Source of the DNA: Strigamia acuminata
Lineage: Eukaryota > Arthropoda > Chilopoda > Geophilomorpha > Linotaeniidae
Assembly: GCA_949358305.1 (NCBI GenBank)
Contig: OX442317.1
Span: 9,492,186-9,556,185, forward strand
Direction: 5' to 3'
DNA: 64,000 nt
Shown here piece after piece: positions 1-10,560 of the stretch (positions are counted from its first letter, which is position 1; the number at the start of each line of letters is the position of its first letter). Position numbers and translations under genes: made by a program. Below the pieces are notes generated by a model that had not been told where the DNA came from, did no database searches, and saw nothing but the letters and a program-made list of their open reading frames with translations.

Positions 1-58
1 GACTGGAAAAGGAAAGGGGGAAAAAAATAAACGAAAAAAAGAATAAATAATAGGAATC

Positions 59-658
59 TCAACGGGATACCCCTTTAACTGGCGTCGTATTCCCCGTCTC
101 AAAAGGGCGCTTCGGCGTCTGCGGCGTTCTTGGTGACGATGGTTGCGATTGCGGCGACTGTGGTCGGGTCGGTGCCTCATTCCCGGCGATGATTGACATC
201 TGTAAAGAGAGAAATAAATAAATAAATAAATTAAATTAAATTAAATTAAAATAAATTAAATTGAGATACGAACGCGAAGAGAGGAGGAGAGAAAGGAGAC
301 CGAAACACGAACGAGAGAGGAGCGTTACAGTTTCACCGTATAGCGGGTAATTGATTGATTGATAGCGCGTTGTACGAAATGAATTATCTCCAAACAAACA
401 CCCATTTGTTTATTTATTTGTTAATCTCGCTCGTTCGCTTAATTTTATAAAATTCATTAAACTCATTTGTACATTCATCAAATTGATCGTTTCGTTTAGC
501 GATGAAAACAACGACAATTCAGATGTTCACGCGGGCAACATGGCGTATACGTGCGTTTTGTGCACGCAAAATGTGAATACGGCCAATTGACAAAATAACA
601 ATTCATAGACAGAGATTTAACAACTCACCTCTGTGGACGAAGCGCATGGTGCGTCCAT
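59..658 (-). CDS. Small two-exon protein, 56 aa, Ser/Pro-rich
   Basis: I do not recognise this protein. Exon 1 runs 658-629 (10 codons, ATG at 658, ending in GAG before GTGAGT). Exon 2 runs 199-59, after a TTTACAG acceptor, and ends at TGA. Both are phase 0, so the 56-codon reading closes in frame. The product starts MDAPCASSTE and continues with a Ser/Pro/Gln-rich stretch holding several SP and TP pairs and a basic TPKRP patch, which looks disordered and possibly nuclear. The intron contains the usual AT-rich (AAAT)n tract. The copia element has inserted about 260 bp upstream, in what may be this gene's promoter. Confidence 0.5.
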
Positions 659-758
659 TTTGACGAATGAACCGACACGACACCCGGTGATAACAATGGC
701 GGTGGTAACACGTGACGGGTCACACTTCTAATTAAATAATAATAATAATAATAATAAC

Positions 759-791
<33 letters not shown>

Positions 792-917
792 TTATAAAAA
801 TGACAAGTCGAAAACAAGCTATTCACGGGGTTTCGCGGATTGTCGCCAGAATGCGCCACCGCCGCGGATTTTCCAAGTTTGACATGTAGGTGTCGAATAT
901 TATGATTAACGAACTTT
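659..917. other. Upstream region of the first gene with an (AAT)n microsatellite
   Basis: No gene is seen. It holds a long (AAT)n tract at about 735-790 and GC-rich sequence up to the copia insertion point. Confidence 0.4.
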
Positions 918-922
918 TCCAC
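918..922. repeat. Target site duplication of the copia element, left copy
   Basis: TCCAC directly precedes the 5' LTR and recurs directly after the 3' LTR at 7187-7191. Five-base duplications are typical of copia integrases. Confidence 0.9.
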
Positions 923-1160
923 TGTTGAGTATTTGCCATATTATATAATATAGCACCATGGTATTTTTGTTATTTACATTATGTTGTCTATGTATGTGGA
1001 GCCATCTGGCGTCCTTTATGTTTTCTTTATTTATGACGTCATTCATGTTAAAGATGGCGACTACGTGTGAGGTAGAATAAATGCTGTCTGTTAAATGTTT
1101 CCTTCAAGTCTTCCCTGCTTGTTTCCTGGGTTTCCAGTGCGTGGATCTTTAATGACAACA
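923..1160 (+). repeat. 5' LTR of the copia element
   Basis: 238 bp with TG...CA ends. It contains AATAAA at about 1076. The sequence right after it, TGGTTATGGGCC at 1162, is placed where the tRNA primer-binding site should be. Confidence 0.92.
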
Positions 1161-1232
1161 ATGGTTATGGGCCTGTTCAGCTGGAAATAATACGGGAAGA
1201 CGAGGAGTTTTGGTATGCGATATCAAAGAGAA

Positions 1233-1322
1233 CAATTTCGCGAGTGAGGACAATTTCGCGGGTGAGGAAAATTTCGCGAGTGAGGAGAATTTCGCGAGTG
1301 AGGAGAATCTCGCGAGTGACGA
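1233..1322 (+). repeat. Five 18-bp tandem repeats in the copia leader
   Basis: The unit is close to CAATTTCGCGAGTGAGGA, repeated five times with single-base variation between the LTR and gag. Leader repeats of this kind can be transcriptional elements; no function is shown here. Confidence 0.75.
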
Positions 1323-2067
1323 GAGGTTTTTGAGTAACTAAAACTGTGAGTAAATGTTTAATGGTGTTTTTGTGCGACGAGAGGTGAAGAATTTCTATTT
1401 TCGACGTGTTATTGCGAGCCAGCGATGTTATGCCAACCGATACTCGTTTTGTGACAACTGTATTTCGAAAATGGCGCTCCCTGCTTGCGGTACATCTGGG
1501 ATTTGATAGTGGAGAACTTGAGAACGAGAGAATACATCGTGGTGGACTTTGATTGGATTGTGTGGTTTAAAAGTTTTTTTTGTGGAGAAATTTATTGTTT
1601 TTTTGGGAATTTATTTATTTTGAAAATTTGAGAATTTGTTTGTGGAATTTGACAATTTGAGAATTTATTTGTTTATTTTCTTTGTATGATTTAGTAGGTT
1701 TAGAGTGGATTGTGTGGCTGTTTTTCCTGACATTCTGAGGACTTTGTGTTTTGGAATTTTGGACCTGAACTGTGTTGTGGACAATGATTCGCCTGGAATT
1801 TGGACATTTCCTAGAAGCCATCCTGTGAATGCATCAACGTCCACGGACGCAACATCAACATTTTTGCTTATTTATTTGCTTGAATTTTTGAATTTTTTTT
1901 ATTTTGTCAAAAGTGATACTGACCATTTATCAAAGCGTTACTAACCCCTACACATTGCACTTGGTGTGGGTGTACGTGCTCTTGTTCAGTTTTTACTGGC
2001 AAGATTATCAGTGTGCGATTATCCCTTGGAGTGTGTGCGATTTTGATTTGGTGAAACGATATCAAAC

Positions 2068-5000
2068 ATGACCGAGGAGGGGAATAATCGGACTGGAACG
2101 GTCATATTGTCATGGGACAATTTTGCTCAATGGAAGGAGGAAATTGAGGTTTCATTAATGGACAGGAATTGTTGGAGCTTTTTGACTGAAACCCCACCTG
2201 GAGTGCCTCCAGTTACTGATTTGCGTGCCACTGAGCGTTATCAACAGCGCAAAGCTCAGGCCTACTCCACTATTTACAAGTCAATAGGAGCAGAGTTAAG
2301 ACCGCATATTTCACATACCAGAGATGGCAAGGTGGCTTGGGATGCCCTTTTGGCGCATTTTGAGCCGGTGTCACATTCACGAATATGTGCTCTATATGAT
2401 GAATTGGCAGCCTTGAGGATTAAGCCGGGCGAAACAATACGTCTTTTCGCGCAACGGATCCGTGTGGTGCAGAAGAAGTTGACAGAGCTGGGTGAAGTGA
2501 TCTCAGAGATTTTTATTTGTTACCAGTTGATTCGAAACTTACCGGCAGAGTTTCAGCCTGTTGTATTGTCCATCCATAGGGGGCCGAAAGATAAGTTTAC
2601 CTTGAATGAGGCTGAAAAGGAGCTCATTTCGGAAGAGGGCAGATTAAAGCAGCTTCAATCCGACAATGGGTCGTTTAATTCTGCTGGAGTGTTTGCCGCT
2701 AGTGAGGATAGAAATGTGTATCTTCAGGACGAGTTTGGGTATGACTACGTTGCGGTTCCCGATTACTCACAGATGCCTGTGCTACAGTCACAGCGACCGG
2801 GAGATGTGGTGAGGAACGATGAAAGTCTTTTTGGTCAGGGACAAGTAGCCATGGGAGGTGGACGTTTCTATAGGAATGTAGCTCGAGGAGGGACGGTTAT
2901 TACATCGAATCAACGCGGTGTACAGCGATTACCTCGGACAATTTACCGAAGAAGACCGGGAATGGTTGGATCTTCATTTGGCGGCCGGGGGACAGTCGAT
3001 GGGCGACCTACATTTGGGGGGCCGTGTTATCGATGCCAGAAGCCGGGCCATATGGCAAGGGATTGTACGGAGGTGGTTTATGTGTATGAGGATGAGGTGG
3101 TTCCATCTACAGCCGTTGAAATCCTGGAGGAGAAGAAGACGACTCCCATGTTGTCCCTCGCTGAGGATCCTGGTTGTGCTGAATATGGACTTTTGACTGA
3201 AGCCCTTAGCGGGGGGTTTGAGACTAGATCTGACGATTGGGTTTTCGATACTGGAGCTACGAGTCATATTTGTCGGAATCGGAATTTGTTTACTAAGTTT
3301 ATTGAGACAAAGGGGGACAGTATTAAATCTGCAGGGAGTCAACAGGAGACGCCCATAATGGGGATGGGTTCGACTGCGTTTTTGGACCGTTCTTCTGGTG
3401 GCCGACTGAATCGGGTCACTTTTAATCGGGTTATCTATGCACCTGGAATCCGAAGAAACCTTGTATCTGGCCCGCGTTTGGATGACTTGGGTTGCCATTT
3501 CGTGGGGACTGGTGGCAAGGTTTATATTTTTACCCCGGATTGGTCTAGAGTCATTATGGTTGGAGTTAAGGACCAAATTGGTGGATTGTACCATATTGTT
3601 CCGAACGTTCGAGAAGACCCGGGATTGAATGACACTCAGATTCCGGATCTAAATGAGAGAATACGCAATTATGCTTTGGTTACGAGTGAGGATAAATTGG
3701 AAAGTGATCGGTTGATGGACTTGAAGATTGATCATGTGGAGGTTCCTACCCGTCATATTAAGGATGACCCGGATCAGGTTTTGCTGTGGCACCTTCGATA
3801 CTGTCATTATAATCAGGACGACGTTAAAAGGACATCAAAGATTGATTGTGTCATTGGGATGCCATTGTTGGCCGGCAAGCCGGATCGCTGTGATGCCTGT
3901 TCCTTGGCGAAAGCGAGGTCGAGATCATATAAATCCATACCGGGACCGAGATCGAGTAAGCCACTTCAGCTTGTACACACGGATGTATGTGGACCCTTGA
4001 GTATACCATCAAGAACTGGATTTATCTATTTCGTGACTTTTACGGATGATTTTTCGCGTTACCGGACGGTGATAGGAATGAAGAGTAAGAGCGAGGTAGT
4101 TGATCATTTTAAGGTTTATCAGGCAAGGATGGAACGTCAAACTGGATATAAAATTATGGCTGTGAGGAGTGACAATGGCCTCGAATACTGTAACCGGAAG
4201 TTTTCTGCGATTTGCGAATCCCAGGGTATTCGACACGAGAGGACTAACATTTATACGCCTCAAATGAATGGGGTGGCTGAGAGATTTAATCTTACCCTGA
4301 TGAATGGAATTCGATGTTGTTTGGACTATGCTGGCTTGGAGAATGATTTCTGGGAAGAGGCAGCCCACACTGTGTGCTATACCATAAATAGAATATCTCG
4401 AAGAGACAGTGATAAGACCCCGTATGAATTAATTTATGGTACAAAGCCTAATGTGAAACATCTTAGAACTTTTGGGTGCTTAGTTTATGCGAAGATTGCA
4501 GCAAAGACGTCCAAATTGGACAACCGAGCTAAAGCTGGAATTATGGTTGGCTACTCGTCAAAAACGATTGGATATCGTGTTTTCATACCGGGGGAAAGAG
4601 TTATTTGGGACACATCCAATGTGGTGTTCGACGAACAGAAGATCGGCAGTGTTTGCGTGCTGGACCCGGAGATTACTCTGACCCCGAAGACTGTTGATTT
4701 TGTTGAGGAACCAGAGGACGATTATTATGACGAGGACCCGATTTTGGGCTTGAATGGACCGGATGGAGAATTGGACAAACATGAGGATGAGGTCAAAGCT
4801 CCGAAACTGGATGAACATGAGGAAAGATTAATGGACAAGGTTGAAACTCAGGAAATCCCGGGGATTGAATCGCCACTTAGACCCTTGAGGGTTTTGGTCC
4901 ACCCTCTGACGCCCGTGGTGAGCAGTGGAGGACGTGAAGTGGAGGATCTCCCATTAATTGGGGCCGTGAGATCACCGGTGGTCTCTGGATCCTCGAAGAT

Positions 5001-6897
5001 GACTTCAGTTAGAGAAACAAGAAGTAACGCTAGCAAGATGAGATCGTGCCGTGATGTAGAGTGGTTTAGAACGGCCGTCCCGAGAAAGGATTTGAGGGGA
5101 TATAATATCTATTTTGGACTCTCCCAGAATTCTAGACAGTGTAAATCGGAGAATGATGTGATTGCTTTCTGCCGGGATTCCGGCCTTATGTACGATGCAT
5201 CTTTATTTGTATACTCGACACTCAACCCGTTTACGGGCTGGCTGAACTCAGTGCCCGGTGAATGCGTGGAAACCGTGGAATTGACCCGCTCCGACTCTTG
5301 GGATGATTTGGCTTGGGGTGGCGAGGAATTATTCACCATGGAGGCTGGGGTCCCTGGATCTTATGAATCTGCCGTGAATTCGGAGAATTCTGAGGACTGG
5401 AGGGGAGCGATGAGTGACGAGATTTCGATTTTGAGGGCCCGTGATGTCTGGGACCTCACGGAATTACCGCCAGGAGTGAAGGTTCTGGGCTCTCGCTGGG
5501 TGTATGCGTTGAAGCGTGACGTTGATGGGAAGATCGCCCGCTTCAAGGCCAGATTTGTTGCCCAAGGTTTCAATCAGATTTATGGAGATACCTACGATGA
5601 TGTTTTCTCGCCCGTCGTTGACTTTAGTGTGATTCGCTTGCTGTTTGTCCTGTTGGTTTGTACTTTAAGTTGGGTACATTGCCAATTTGATGTTAAAAGT
5701 GCCTACTTGTATGCCAAGCTTAAGGAGACGGTCTACATCCGTCAACCTAAGGGATTTGTCACCAAGGGGAAAGAACACCTCGTTTGCCTCTTGAAACGTG
5801 CCCTGTACGGGCTTCATCAGTCTGGAAGGGCTTGGAATGATGAGTTTGACGCTTACCTGAAGTCCAGAGGTTTTGAGCCCTTATTATGGTGCAATTGTGT
5901 CTATCGACTGAAATGTCGTACCATCTTAATCGTGTATGTGGATGACATTATTATTTTTGGCATTACGAATAGGGACATTAGTTTGGCATCTTCAATCATT
6001 GCCGAAAAGTTTGACCTGGTGAATTTGGGACCTGTAAGGAAGATGCTTGGAATTGAGTTTGAACAAACAGACTGTGGTTTTGTGATGCACCAGAGGGGTT
6101 ATATTGGGGCTATTCTGGAGAAATTCAAGATGTTTCTGCCTAGCAAGGCTGGATTGCCGATTGCTGTGGGGACGTTGATGTCGCGAGCTGACTCTCCCAA
6201 GACTGAAGGTGAACGCACTGATATGCTGAAATACCCGTATCGGAGTCTCTTGGGTTGCTTCTCTTTCTTGTCCACGAGAACTCGCCCTGACTTGTCATAC
6301 GCAACTAACATCTTTAGTCAATTCCAGTCGGATCCTGGTATTGTGCATTGGAATGGACTCGTGAGGATGCTTGGATACCTATTCCTCACTCGTGATTACT
6401 GTATGAAGCTCTCACGGGGCGCTGACTTGTTTTTGGAGGTCTTTACGGATTCTGATTATGCGAACAATCGCGACGATAGAACCTCGATTGGGGGAACGAT
6501 TTTAGTGTTATCATCCGTTCCAATATTTTGGAGGACCTTTAAGCAGAAATGTGTGACACTCTCTTCAATGGAGTCCGAATATGTGGCATTAACAGAGTCA
6601 ATTAAGGACTTCCTATTCATTAAGCGCATAATGTTTGAGCTATGCCAATTTATTGCGTTTGATTTCTCGTTCGTCGTCTATTGCGATAATCAATCGGCAG
6701 TCGACTTCTCTCGAAATGCAGTCGAAAAGAGAAGAACCAAACACATAGACGTACGGTTCCATTGGATCCGCAATCTGGTTAGGGGTGGGGAAGTAATACT
6801 TGCCCACGTCGGTACAAAGCTTAATTTTGCCGATGGGTTTACAAAGGCTTACGATCGAGTTAAAATGTCCCACTTTTGTCGACGCCTCTTTGGATGA
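2068..6897 (+). CDS. Copia Gag-Pol polyprotein, 1609 aa, intact
   Basis: A single uninterrupted reading frame in the copia order. Gag occupies roughly residues 1-370, with a CCHC zinc knuckle (CYRCQKPGHMARDC) near 320. The aspartic protease motif DTGATSH is near 394. Integrase shows HLRYCH and CDAC of the HHCC domain near 575-611, then the catalytic acids in HTDVCGPL, SDNGLEYC and NGVAERFN (about 638-737). Reverse transcriptase has FDVKSAYLYA near 1207 and YVDDIIIFG near 1290. RNase H shows DSDYA, MESEYVAL and KHIDVRFHWIR near 1460-1565. All catalytic residues expected for the family are present and there is no stop or shift, so the copy may be active. Gag and Pol are in one frame, as in many copia elements, so no frameshift signal is needed. 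The ATG follows a leader of about 900 bp. Confidence 0.96.
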   Translation: MTEEGNNRTGTVILSWDNFAQWKEEIEVSLMDRNCWSFLTETPPGVPPVTDLRATERYQQRKAQAYSTIYKSIGAELRPHISHTRDGKVAWDALLAHFEPVSHSRICALYDELAALRIKPGETIRLFAQRIRVVQKKLTELGEVISEIFICYQLIRNLPAEFQPVVLSIHRGPKDKFTLNEAEKELISEEGRLKQLQSDNGSFNSAGVFAASEDRNVYLQDEFGYDYVAVPDYSQMPVLQSQRPGDVVRNDESLFGQGQVAMGGGRFYRNVARGGTVITSNQRGVQRLPRTIYRRRPGMVGSSFGGRGTVDGRPTFGGPCYRCQKPGHMARDCTEVVYVYEDEVVPSTAVEILEEKKTTPMLSLAEDPGCAEYGLLTEALSGGFETRSDDWVFDTGATSHICRNRNLFTKFIETKGDSIKSAGSQQETPIMGMGSTAFLDRSSGGRLNRVTFNRVIYAPGIRRNLVSGPRLDDLGCHFVGTGGKVYIFTPDWSRVIMVGVKDQIGGLYHIVPNVREDPGLNDTQIPDLNERIRNYALVTSEDKLESDRLMDLKIDHVEVPTRHIKDDPDQVLLWHLRYCHYNQDDVKRTSKIDCVIGMPLLAGKPDRCDACSLAKARSRSYKSIPGPRSSKPLQLVHTDVCGPLSIPSRTGFIYFVTFTDDFSRYRTVIGMKSKSEVVDHFKVYQARMERQTGYKIMAVRSDNGLEYCNRKFSAICESQGIRHERTNIYTPQMNGVAERFNLTLMNGIRCCLDYAGLENDFWEEAAHTVCYTINRISRRDSDKTPYELIYGTKPNVKHLRTFGCLVYAKIAAKTSKLDNRAKAGIMVGYSSKTIGYRVFIPGERVIWDTSNVVFDEQKIGSVCVLDPEITLTPKTVDFVEEPEDDYYDEDPILGLNGPDGELDKHEDEVKAPKLDEHEERLMDKVETQEIPGIESPLRPLRVLVHPLTPVVSSGGREVEDLPLIGAVRSPVVSGSSKMTSVRETRSNASKMRSCRDVEWFRTAVPRKDLRGYNIYFGLSQNSRQCKSENDVIAFCRDSGLMYDASLFVYSTLNPFTGWLNSVPGECVETVELTRSDSWDDLAWGGEELFTMEAGVPGSYESAVNSENSEDWRGAMSDEISILRARDVWDLTELPPGVKVLGSRWVYALKRDVDGKIARFKARFVAQGFNQIYGDTYDDVFSPVVDFSVIRLLFVLLVCTLSWVHCQFDVKSAYLYAKLKETVYIRQPKGFVTKGKEHLVCLLKRALYGLHQSGRAWNDEFDAYLKSRGFEPLLWCNCVYRLKCRTILIVYVDDIIIFGITNRDISLASSIIAEKFDLVNLGPVRKMLGIEFEQTDCGFVMHQRGYIGAILEKFKMFLPSKAGLPIAVGTLMSRADSPKTEGERTDMLKYPYRSLLGCFSFLSTRTRPDLSYATNIFSQFQSDPGIVHWNGLVRMLGYLFLTRDYCMKLSRGADLFLEVFTDSDYANNRDDRTSIGGTILVLSSVPIFWRTFKQKCVTLSSMESEYVALTESIKDFLFIKRIMFELCQFIAFDFSFVVYCDNQSAVDFSRNAVEKRRTKHIDVRFHWIRNLVRGGEVILAHVGTKLNFADGFTKAYDRVKMSHFCRRLFG

Positions 6898-6947
6898 ATT
6901 TTATGTATATATGTAGCGGCGAATTATGGTGCTATAGGGGGCCGCAT

Positions 6948-7186
6948 TGTTGAGTATTTGCCATATTATATAATATAGCACCATGGTATTTTTGTTATTT
7001 ACATTATGTTGTCTATGTATGTGGAGCCATCTGGCGTCCTTTATGTTTTCTTTTATTTATGACGTCATTCATGTTAAAGATGGCGACTACGTGTGAGGTA
7101 GAATAAATGCTGTCTGTTAAATGTTTCCTTCAAGTCTTCCCTGCTTGTTTCCTGGGTTTCCAGTGCGTGGATCTTTAATGACAACA
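6948..7186 (+). repeat. 3' LTR of the copia element
   Basis: 239 bp, nearly identical to the 5' LTR. It is preceded by ATAGGGGG, a short purine run in the polypurine-tract position. Confidence 0.92.
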
Positions 7187-7210
7187 TCCACGTTAAAATT
7201 AAAAAAAACA

Positions 7211-7600
7211 AAATATACGGTTAGACGCATATAGATAGATAAAACATGATTAATCTGGTTCCGGAATTTATTGGGTCACTTTTTAACGCGGGAAACGTCA
7301 AGTGATCGCATCGGACGAACATTTTGGTATCCATTAAAGGACACGAGTTCCACCGGGCTGCGCAGTGGTTCCGAGTAATTACATCACAGGTCGCGTGACC
7401 GGACGTTTGATCCAACACGCTAAACGTTCGTGTCTAGTTGAATAAAAGCCTTTACGATGGCGCGCCGTGCATCGCGGAATGGAATTTAAACCATAGACCA
7501 GTTTAAGCGTTCACAATCTCATTTCACGCGACATCTATCGTGATAATCTGATTAATGGTTGGGGTACACGGTGTGACGTAATTACTCAGAATCGTCACGT
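7211..7600 (+). repeat. Copy of the dispersed repeat family R (5' part)
   Basis: This stretch matches the front half of the copy at 15660-16350, including the shared TTTTTAACGCGGGAAACG block, the TTACATYACAGG block and a GATTAATTAGATTAT-like block. No coding potential is apparent. Some copies carry an AATAAA-like box after these blocks. Confidence 0.6.
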
Positions 7601-7741
7601 TAAAAAACAAAACGAAATGGGTGGATGGATGGGAATTTTTATTTCAGTCAGTTTTATTTACTCGCCTAAAAAAGAAAAAAAGAAAAAAAAAGAAAGAAAA
7701 AAAAAGAAAAAAAAAAAGGAAAAAGGATAACAACGAATACG

Positions 7742-7815
7742 ACGATTGGTCGAGTGGACGGAGATACCCGCCGCGTGGAACCGTGTGCCGAGAGGATGGA
7801 GACAGACAGCCGCCA
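7742..7815 (+). repeat. Degenerate tRNA-derived SINE head
   Basis: It contains TGGTCGAGTGGACGG followed by ACCCGCCGC and a GTGG block, the same order as the tRNA-like sequences at 15332 and 34027. The B box is not recognisable, so it is probably a decayed copy. Confidence 0.35.
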
Positions 7816-8172
7816 TGTTTCCGGATTATGTCACTTGGTGTCGCTCTATGCATCGATAGTGATCACGCGCGGGACAGACAACGTCGTGTTTCCATCTTCC
7901 AAAAAGTGAGTAGTTGACCGTTCTACCGTCACATTTATCAGTCAATCGATCGACAAATTGAAAAAAAAAACAACCCTCGATTACCTCTACGCCTCTCTCG
8001 ACAACGTATCAATTAACACGCGCGTGCAAACACGAACGCCTGCATTGGTTCGGTCGGGCACCGCTCGCTCGCTCATTTGACAGACTCGTGACTTGAAATT
8101 TTTTATTTTTTCTTAGCCGTTATTTTATTTTCCTTTGCATTCGACTTTAATTTAATTTCTATGTTCCAGACG

Positions 8173-8874
8173 ATGAACAAAAACGAGAAAAACGACCACA
8201 ACAACGACGGCGATGATGCAAGGTGAGAGATTCGACCGACCGGTTTCGATCGATCGTTCGTTTATCCGTTTCTTCATTTCTTTATTTCTTTGTTTATTCA
8301 GTTGTCAGCCAATTGATCCGCCCCAGTCGTCATCGTGGCAGTGGACCGAACCCGGTCACATTCGACCCATCATGCGGGTTGCGCCATTCCAGCGCGCGAC
8401 TCCGGAACCGATGTAATTCGGTCAAACGTCTCGTTTGATTTATTTATTCATTTATTTATTTATTTATTTATTTATTTATTTTTTAAGCCATCCTCGCGGA
8501 CGTTCCGTACTGTTTGTTCGCTTCGCGGGCGCCCAGTTGATGGGACCGGGACGTCCGATGCCGATGTGAGTTAATTCGATTCAACGTTTTGTTTTTGTTT
8601 TTGTTTCGTTTTGTTTCACCGATTGGTTGGTTTGATTCGAATTGATTTATTTATTTATATTTATTTTATTTTATTTTCTATTTTTCAAGTCAATCCCGCG
8701 GGCGCGCCAGGATGCTAGCGCGTTTCGCGGCCACCGAACCGATGTTGCCAGGGCGTCCGGCGTCGAGGTAATTAATTCGGTTCAACGTTTCAATTTGTCC
8801 GCCCGTCCATCAGTTTGTTCACTTAGTTTATTCAATTTGATCTCTTCCTCAGTGACCCACAACCAGGCGCGTAA
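8173..8874 (+). CDS. Five-exon basic protein, 112 aa, with two duplicated 78-bp exons
   Basis: I do not recognise the family. Exons are 8173-8222, 8302-8412, 8488-8565, 8690-8767 and 8853-8874 (TAA). Every intron is GT...AG and in phase 2, and the reading closes in frame at 112 codons. Exons 3 and 4 are both 78 bp and encode related 26-residue units (HPRGRSVLFVRFAG... and QSRGRARMLARFAA..., both ending in a GRP motif), so one symmetrical exon was duplicated. The N-terminus is acidic and Asn/Asp-rich, the rest Arg/Pro-rich. A leader exon may end at 7905 before GTGAGT; the acceptor lies 3 bp before the ATG. AATAAA follows at about 8949. Confidence 0.6.
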
Positions 8875-9249
8875 TCGGCGATGTGACGAGTCGATTGTGA
8901 ATCTTTTTTTATTTTATTTTTCTATTTTTCGTTTTTATTTTGTAAACAATAAAAACACTCAACTTTTATCATAGAATTTGAAAAGTTTGACAATTTCTTA
9001 TTAAATTTTGAATTGGAGTGTGGGGGGAGCAATGGTCGAAACGTCGTTACGGGGAACCAGATGGAAATGTTAGCGATAAAGTCGTTCAAAGTCATAAAAT
9101 CGGTGTCGATTTTTACGAGGCGTTGGGGACGGTTGGAACTCGAGTCAACCAATGGACACGTCGATGCCACTCCGTTGTAAAATGCCACACACAGACACAC
9201 ACGTGCACGCGCGAAACATCAACAATAAAGCTCGTAAAACGACACAAAT

Positions 9250-9600
9250 TGTCGAGTGAATAAGCGAATTGGGTTCTCCATTTCGACGATGATTGCCGGG
9301 GAGTAATTCGATCCTCCCCCTCTATCGTCGTTCGTCACCCATTGAATTTCGGTCACTGCATCCGATGGATCTACTAACACCTTCAGACCAACCGGGACTG
9401 ATTCGAGCCCTCGCGGAAATCCGGGGGGTTTCGGTCACAAAAGTCTGCATTCGGGTTGCGCAACCACTCTATTGTTCAGTCGTTGGTCAGCCGGGGCAGT
9501 TGGCACCGACGAGCGTCGACAGTCCCAACAAATTCTTCCAAAATAAACTCTCACATCGACATCACAACGTTCCGCCGGTACAAACAAACAAACAGTTATG
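9250..9600 (+). repeat. Copy of repeat family R (3' part with hairpin)
   Basis: It matches the 3' halves of the copies at 16,1 kb, 18,4 kb and 20,0 kb: a CTCGCGGAAATCCGG block, then the GGGGC...GYCCC hairpin at 9493-9526, then TTCCAAAATAAA. Confidence 0.6.
9493..9526 (+). other. Conserved hairpin of repeat family R
   Basis: The outer stem is GGGGC with GTCCC (one G-T pair) and the inner stem is CGAC-GAGC-GTCG. An AATAAA-like box follows within 20 bp. The same arrangement occurs at 16299, 18507, 19597 and 20169. Confidence 0.55.
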
Positions 9601-9920
9601 AAAAACACTTGGTTTATCTATTTATTTATTTATTTATTTGTCCGTTCGTTTACACACACTCTCTTTGCACATGACAGATTCGGCATCTGGTCGTAGAAAA
9701 TTTCAATATTTTGATGCAACACGTTCTGGTGTCAGTGCGCGATCGTGAGCGAAGTCCTCGACAATGTGCTCGCATGAGCGTGTCTTTGTTTGCCATGCAC
9801 ACGCGTGAACGCATTCCCACGCGCGATAATATGCGAGGTGCGATGTATGTAAGCGCGACATGGATTTTTGACACCGGCATCGATAATAATGTTCACCAAC
9901 GTGGATAAATGTCCGAAGGT

Positions 9921-10560
9921 GTCCGGTGCTTATGGCAACGCACCGGGACGCAGTTAAATAGCAAGTAGAATTAAAAATATAATTGTTTAATAAAAGGAAA
10001 CTCTCATAATGTTGAAACGATAAAGCAAACGCAGAATTCAGATCCAAACTCAGATTCGAATTAGGTCAGATTAGGCCAGGTTATAGATCCACAAACTCCC
10101 GAGACGCGACAAGAAAATGAAAAGGACGCGTTTATCACTTATAGGTGCCTGGCGATCGACAACGAGCGGACGATTAAAGTTTAAATTTCGGATCTTGGAA
10201 CCGGTTCCGCGGTTCGTATTCCAATGATTAACGAGATTATCTTCGTAGCAACCGACTGGAACAAAAGTTTCGTAAAATATCCGCCGTTTCATATTTTAAT
10301 TTTACCTTCCAGAGTTGACGTCCCGTCGGAGTCGACGCGAGTTCTAATCACCGCGTCCGCTGCATTTTGCGAAAGCCTTCAGACCGAGAGCAGAGCGAGG
10401 GGCCGTCGCCGCTCGGTCGGGCGGCACAGTACCCACCGAGTGGCGCGGTACCCGAGTTCTTCTGTCGCCAGTGCCTATATGCGTCCCATTTGCACGCTGC
10501 ACGCCCCTCTCGGTCTCAGACTGGCCTTCTGGTCAGTCACAATAACAAATCAAAAATAAG
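9921..10560 (+). repeat. Copy of repeat family R (middle part)
   Basis: It begins with a block around AATTAAAAATATAATTG and ...AATAAAAGGAAACT that recurs at about 19028, followed by a CGACTGGAACAAA block shared with 18240. No ORF is conserved between the copies. Confidence 0.55.

Larger units (their letters stand above)
923..7186 (+). mobile_element. Complete Ty1/copia LTR retrotransposon
   Basis: The element is full length: 5' LTR 923-1160, leader, one gag-pol ORF 2068-6897, 3' LTR 6948-7186, flanked by the 5-bp duplication TCCAC. The LTRs begin TGTTG and end CAACA and differ, as far as I can see, only by one T in a T run, so the insertion is recent. It lies inside the CpG-rich gene cluster, just upstream of the first minus-strand gene, and is a later passenger rather than part of that cluster. 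Confidence 0.95.

Noticed and set aside
2974-3594. Minus-strand frame of 206 codons inside the copia element
   Set aside because: Antisense shadow of gag-pol; no motifs.
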